A DNA stretch of 64,000 nt from Ephydatia muelleri (lineage: Eukaryota > Porifera > Demospongiae > Spongillida > Spongillidae), in contig JABACO010000016.1 in the NCBI GenBank assembly GCA_013339895.1, positions 2,623,767 to 2,687,766 of the forward strand. Direction: 5' to 3'. How positions within the stretch are numbered: the stretch's first letter is position 1; each line of letters starts with the position of its first letter. The notes beneath the pieces were generated by a model that was not told the DNA's origin, searched no databases, and saw only the letters and a program-made list of their open reading frames with translations. This document shows, piece after piece, positions 59,485 to 64,000 of this stretch. Both the position numbers and the translations under genes were made by a program.

Positions 59485-62284
59485 CATACAGTATGCCCAT
59501 TACACTGCGGTTGGGCTGTCAAAATGTTCGAACACTTTTGGATATACGTGCAACAAATATGCATGCGAGAACTGTTTCACCCCGACGCACTGCTATTTGC
59601 GATCTCCAATTTCACCGTGCTAGAGCGGACATTGTTGCTCTCAGCGAAACATGACTAGCTGGATCTGGATCTCGGTTAGAAAGCTACTGGTCAGGTAGAT
59701 CTAATGACCATCCGAGAACTGAAGGTGTTGGGTTTGCATTAAGTAAAAGAGCTTCCAGTCTACTCCTTGGTTCACCTACTTCTCTCAGTTCACGCGTAAT
59801 GACCATACGGTTAAAAGCTGCCAAACATAGAAACATCACTGGCATATCAGCATAAGAGTGATGCAAGTACCAAGGATGCATTTTATCAAGATCTACAAAA
59901 AGATACTAGAAAGTCTGATATGGTTTTTCTTCTTGGAGACTTCAATGCACAAGTGGGATCAGATTGGAGGACTTGGAATGGTGTAATAGGTAGTGAAAGT
60001 GTTGGAAATGCAAATGAAAGTGGATTGAAGCTCCTTGAATTTTGTAGCAGAAATGGGTTGTGTATTACCAACACATATTTTGCACATAAATCTCACCACA
60101 AGACAACATGGATGTATCCCCGTTCAAAACAGTGGCATACGATCGATTTTGTTATTACAAGACAAGGAGATCGAAGTCTTGTTGACGACACTCGGGTTTA
60201 TCGCAGCATTGACTGCTGGAGTGACCACTGTTTTTTAGGCAGTTCAATCTCTGTCCCATGCTCTCACCATCACAAGAGAACATCAACACATAAAACAGTA
60301 GAAGCTGTGATTGTTCCCCTTCCAAAGAAGGGAAATCTAGAGATATGCGATAACTGGAGAGGGATATCCCTACTCAGTGTCCCAGGGAAGGTGTTTGGTC
60401 GCATCATTGCAGACGGTGTGCAGAAGCTAGCAGAGACGATGATTAATGAAACACAGTGTGGTTTTAGGAAGATGCGTGGATGTAATGACATGGTTTTTGT
60501 TGCAAGACAATTACAGGAGAAGGCTAGAGAGCGGCAGTGCTCTCTAAACATTTGCTTCTTTGACATCAAGAAGGCTTACGATACAGTGAACAGAGACATC
60601 CTTTGGCCCTTGCTCCTAAAGTGGTTTACCACCAAAATTAGTGACACTAATCCGCAAACTACATGAAGGCATGAAAGCTGTTGTTAGAATCAATGACACA
60701 TTCACAGCCCCCTTTGATGTCCTTAACGGACTCAAACAGGGATGTGTACTGGCACCCTTCTTGTTCAACTTGTTCTTTGACCAAGTCACTCACACTGCGC
60801 TGTCTGGTTTTCAAGGTGATGTACAGGTTAACTATAAGATTGATTGGAAACTCTTCCGCAGAAGTGGGTGTAAACTTCCTTTGACGATGACCATAACAGA
60901 ACTGAGGTTTGCCGATGACCTTATGGCCACCTGCCACAGCCACTCATTGTTGCAAGAATTTATCAATCACTTTACTAAAGCAGCAGAGACCTGGCAGAGA
61001 CCTGGGGTTTAGCAGTCAGTACCACCAAATCCAAAGCCATGATACAACAAAGTGGTTTACCGTTGTCTACCTCATCACCAGTCTCACCACCATCTTTCTT
61101 CATCAATGACAACCAGATTGAGGTAGTTTCTCATTTCCAATACCTTGGTAGTGTTCTGTCCCATGATACCACATTGGACAAGGAGATCACGACACGCATA
61201 TCAAGAGCTGCTGGTGTCTTTAGTAACTTAGAATCTCCAGTATGAACAACCCTAACCTGTCACAACGCACCAAGCTAGCTGTCTACCAAGCTGCAGTTCT
61301 ACCAGCACTACTATATGGAGCAGAGACTTGGACCACAACTACTCGCCTCCTAAATCGCCTGGAATGTTTCCATATGGACTCAATCCGTCAGGCCATGGGG
61401 GTTTCTAAACTGGCTCACATCCCAAACATCACTCTACGTGCCAAAGCAAAAATACCACGTATAGCTACCCTCATTAAGCTAAGCCGACTTTGATGGCTCG
61501 GGCACTTATGGCGCATGCCTGATGAGAGACTGCCAAAGAAAGTTCTGTTCAGCCAGCTTAGCCGAGGAAAGAGACCTCAACACAAACTGAAGGTTCGTTG
61601 GAGAGATTGCATCACAAACGACCTCAAAGATGTCAAGCTCTCCTCTCTGTGGACAAATCTGGCCTTAACAAGACAACAGTGGAGGCATGAAACTAAACAG
61701 AAGTGTTTGGACCATGACAGCCACCTTGGTGCCATTGACCACGAACGTAGAGCCATCCACCGAGGTGATGGCTCAACTCTAGCTGGATGTGAATGCCACA
61801 ATTGTGGCCAGCGGGTTACCAGCAAAAGATATCTGAAAAGCCACTTCACACAGAAGCACAGCGACATGCTTGGCAGCGCAGACTTCTTCAAAGTGAGTCA
61901 AATAACATTCTGTCACGCCCAGTTCCTGACTGCAACTTCCACCCATCAAACCAAAGAGGATGCAAAATCCACCCAGGCGCACACATAACTGGACTAGTGA
62001 AATGGTTTCAAATCTTATGTTACTAACCTCATCTAACCCCAGTAACTATTCGAAACCCCAAAACCTTTCACTGTATGTCATCAGACTGCACATTTATATC
62101 ATGCACCTCTAAAGGGCTGAAGATTCATCTACGAAAGGGTCACCGTTGGTGTATTAAACAAGTGGAGTCAGCCTTAACCACTAGAAATAACTCTCAAGAC
62201 ATTTCCAATGGAACAAACACTTAGTTATTCTGTGTGTATTTCCCCTAACGTGCTTAGCAATGCTCACGCACGATGGCATCCCGA
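59485..62284 (+). mobile_element. LINE retrotransposon (APE endonuclease, reverse transcriptase, C2H2 fingers), frameshifted
   Basis: The endonuclease starts near 59490 (LRLGCQNVRTLLDI, DIVALSET), breaks near 59660 and 59900, and continues from 59920 with LLGDFNAQVGSDW and WSDHCFLGSS. Reverse transcriptase follows: GISLLSVPGKVFGRII, FFDIKKAYDTVNRDI, a frameshift near 60640, GLKQGCVLAPFLFNLFFDQ, and the catalytic RFADDL near 60906. The C-terminal region (YLGSVLSHDTTLDKEI, LPALLYGAETW, RMPDERLPKKVL) ends in two C2H2 fingers, near 61789-61860 and 62085-62145. Stops at 61015, 61225 and 61491 show that it is inactive. The 3' end runs straight into (TATG)n, as expected for a LINE with a short-repeat tail. 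Confidence 0.85.
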
Positions 62285-62783
62285 TGTATGTATGTATGTA
62301 TGTATGTATGTATGTATGTATGTATGTATGTATGTATGTATGTATGTATGTATGTATGTATGTATGTATGTATGTATGTATGTATGTATGTATGTATGTA
62401 TGTATGTATGTATGTATGTATGTATGTATGTATGTATGTATGTATGTATGTATGTATGTATGTATGTATGTATGTATGTATGTATGTATGTATGTATGTA
62501 TGTATGTATGTATGTATGTATGTATGTATGTATGTATGTATGTATGTATGTATGTATGTATGTATGTATGTATGTATGTATGTATGTATGTATGTATGTA
62601 TGTATGTATGTATGTATGTATGTATGTATGTATGTATGTATGTATGTATGTATGTATGTATGTATGTATGTATGTATGTATGTATGTATGTATGTATGTA
62701 TGTATGTATGTATGTATGTATGTATGTATGTATGTATGTATGTATGTATGTATGTATGTATGTATGTATGTATGTATGTATGT
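62285..62783. repeat. (TATG)n microsatellite, about 125 perfect units
   Basis: Roughly 500 bases of uninterrupted TATG. Because 4 and 3 are coprime and no unit forms a stop, all frames stay open and give artefactual MYVC- or HTYI-repeat open frames on both strands. It begins right at the LINE 3' end. Confidence 0.97.
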
Positions 62784-62862
62784 ACATACGCACATACATA
62801 CATATGTATGTATGTGTGGTGTATGTGTGTATTCCATGCATGACTATTTCCCAAGTGCTAAC

Positions 62863-63884
62863 ATCGTCATTGTTGGTGGTCATGGGGAGCATGGGCTGGC
62901 CCATCTTGGAGAGATGCGACAGGATCTCACTTCTTTGGGAAGAGCCTTCATCAGTGGACTGGGTGAGGTGCTCTTCTCTCACAGAGTTCTGGTCCTCAGA
63001 ATGGGAACTGTCAGACCTGTGTGTGTGTGTGTATGATGTGTGTGGTGTGTGTGTTATGTGTGCGGTGTGTGTGTGATGTGTGTGCGGTGTGTGTGTGATG
63101 TGTGTGTGATGTGTGCAGTGTGTGTGTGATGTGTGTGTATGTGAATGTGTGTATACGTGTGTGTGGTGGTGCGTGTATGTGCATGGTGCATGTGGTTGTG
63201 TGCATAGTGTGGGTACGTTTGTGCGGTACGAGTGCGCATGTGTGCCAACGTGTAGGACAGTCAACGAGGGCATATACATGTGGTAATGGAAATAAGTGTA
63301 CACACGCGCAGAATGTGTGCATACATGTATGTACGATGAGTGTATCTGTGTGCGCATGCACATGTGTACGTATATGTGCATCCATGCATGTGTTTCAGAA
63401 GTGTATGTGTGTAAGAGGGAACCGAGAGCTGCGGAAAAGGGAGATCTCTCACGGTGTTGGCAGAGGGGCAGAGACAGGAGGCTCATCACTGTCCTTTCCT
63501 TGTTTGGTCTTCTTCACCTCCACTTCAAATGCCAGGGTAGAGTTTGGAGGTATTCGGCCAGCCACACCCTACCCACATGCAAAAAAAAAGAAAGCGCAAA
63601 AAAAAGATTACAGAGGACCACAGCCATTCAGTGAGGGAATGCTTCCATATGCCACTCTCCCTATCCCTCTTCCCCTCTCCCTCCTCCATTTCTGACTACC
63701 CTCCTCCCTCCCTCTTCTTCCTCCCTCTTCTCCCCTCTCTCTTCTTCCCTCCCTGCCCATCCCTCCCTCCCTCACTCCTCTCCTCCCCTTAAGGACCTAC
63801 CTGGGCACCATAGGCCAGCGACGCAGGAATGATGAGGAGCCTTTTGCCACCCTTCATCATTCCAATCATACCCTCGTCCCAACC
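62863..63884 (-). CDS. FKBP15: FKBP15-like protein, three internal exons
   Basis: Peptidyl-prolyl isomerase-fold protein; the FKBP15 (WAFL) family is linked to actin and early endosomes. Exons on the minus strand join in phase: 63884-63801 ([27 protein letters not shown]), 63568-63453 ([20 protein letters not shown]) and 63016-about 62863 ([15 protein letters not shown], then [10 protein letters not shown]). The first two form the second half of an FKBP domain. The [10 protein letters not shown] motif after an acidic Ser-rich linker is characteristic of FKBP15. The end of the third exon is uncertain (donor GTTAGC at 62862 or GTCATG about 20 bases later). The expected C-terminal coiled coil is not found downstream, where the microsatellite and LINE lie. 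The 5' part is outside the window. Confidence 0.8.
63018..63290. repeat. GT-rich simple repeat in FKBP15-like intron
   Basis: Imperfect TGTG(A/C)TG(TG)n sequence. It directly abuts the acceptor of the 63016 exon (CACACACACAG on the minus strand), so the pyrimidine tract is replaced by CA repeats. A second TGTG/TATG-rich stretch lies at 63890-63975. Confidence 0.9.
63655..63790. repeat. Pyrimidine (CCCTCTT) tract
   Basis: About 130 bases of almost only C and T on the + strand, next to the 63801 exon. It is a purine run in the intron of the minus-strand gene. Confidence 0.85.
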
Positions 63885-64000
63885 CTGTTTGTGTATGTAT
63901 GTGTGTATGTGTGTACATGTGTGTGTATGTGTATGTGTATGTGTAATATGTGTATGTGTGTGGGTGTGTGTGCACATGTACAATAGTATACATTTACAAT

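Noticed and set aside
62181-63489. Long open frames of 196-411 codons on both strands over the (TATG)n tract
   Set aside because: A 4-bp repeat without stops is open in every frame. Only the 62863-63016 part has independent support as an FKBP15-like exon.

Overview
The window looks like nuclear DNA of an early-branching animal, most likely a sponge. That is an inference from four things: AT-rich sequence, spliceosomal introns from tens of bases to over 2 kb, an ankyrin-repeat TKL-type kinase gene, and many old retroelement and hAT fragments. Nothing here is bacterial: there are no operons, ribosome binding sites or CRISPR arrays. Most long open frames are not genes. The real coding sequence is a set of short exons that I joined by splice sites and reading phase.

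Layout. 0.5-4.2 kb (+): 3' end of a FUBP/KHSRP-family KH-domain gene, with one GC-AG intron and one intron filled by nested foldback transposons. 4.2-12.4 kb: mostly unassigned, with a frameshifted coiled-coil exon (7.5 kb), degenerate duplicated exon-like blocks (8-9.2 kb) and the 3' end of a small unidentified gene with a C-terminal membrane helix and possible alternative last exons (10.0-11.3 kb). 12.5-33.8 kb: a tandem array of a unit of about 0.72-0.75 kb, interrupted by two foldback elements. 34.4-35.1 kb (-): remains of a Ty3/Gypsy element. 35.7-47.9 kb (+): a gene with ankyrin exons and a last exon encoding a repetitive coiled coil plus a protein kinase, with a reverse-transcriptase element at 39.3-42.3 kb inside it. 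48.4-55 kb: a transposon graveyard with Gypsy gag and protease pieces, two hAT elements and a broken PHD-type finger. 55.2-56.5 kb (-): last two exons of a SKIV2L-type helicase. 58.1-58.9 kb (+): exons of a ubiquitin-specific-protease-like gene whose catalytic cysteine reads as phenylalanine. 59.5-62.3 kb (+): a nearly full-length but frameshifted LINE followed by about 500 bp of pure (TATG)n. 62.9-63.9 kb (-): three exons of an FKBP15-like gene.

Most unusual feature. Every complete unit of the 12.5-33.8 kb array, and three diverged copies inside the kinase gene, carries a splice-acceptor-like CAG, exactly three variable bases, then GTAAG. I count 27 such sites with 12 different triplets and none of them a stop codon, plus one two-base variant. 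On paper this is an array of 3-nt microexons, or recursive-splicing 'ratchet' sites, next to and running into the ankyrin-kinase gene. Whether any of it is spliced can only be settled with RNA data.

How parts relate. The flanking genes (RNA-binding FUBP, Ski2-type exosome helicase, FKBP15-like protein) are unrelated housekeeping-type genes and form no pathway. The ankyrin-kinase gene and the array share their repeat unit, so the array probably arose by amplifying one of that gene's introns or an upstream paralogue.
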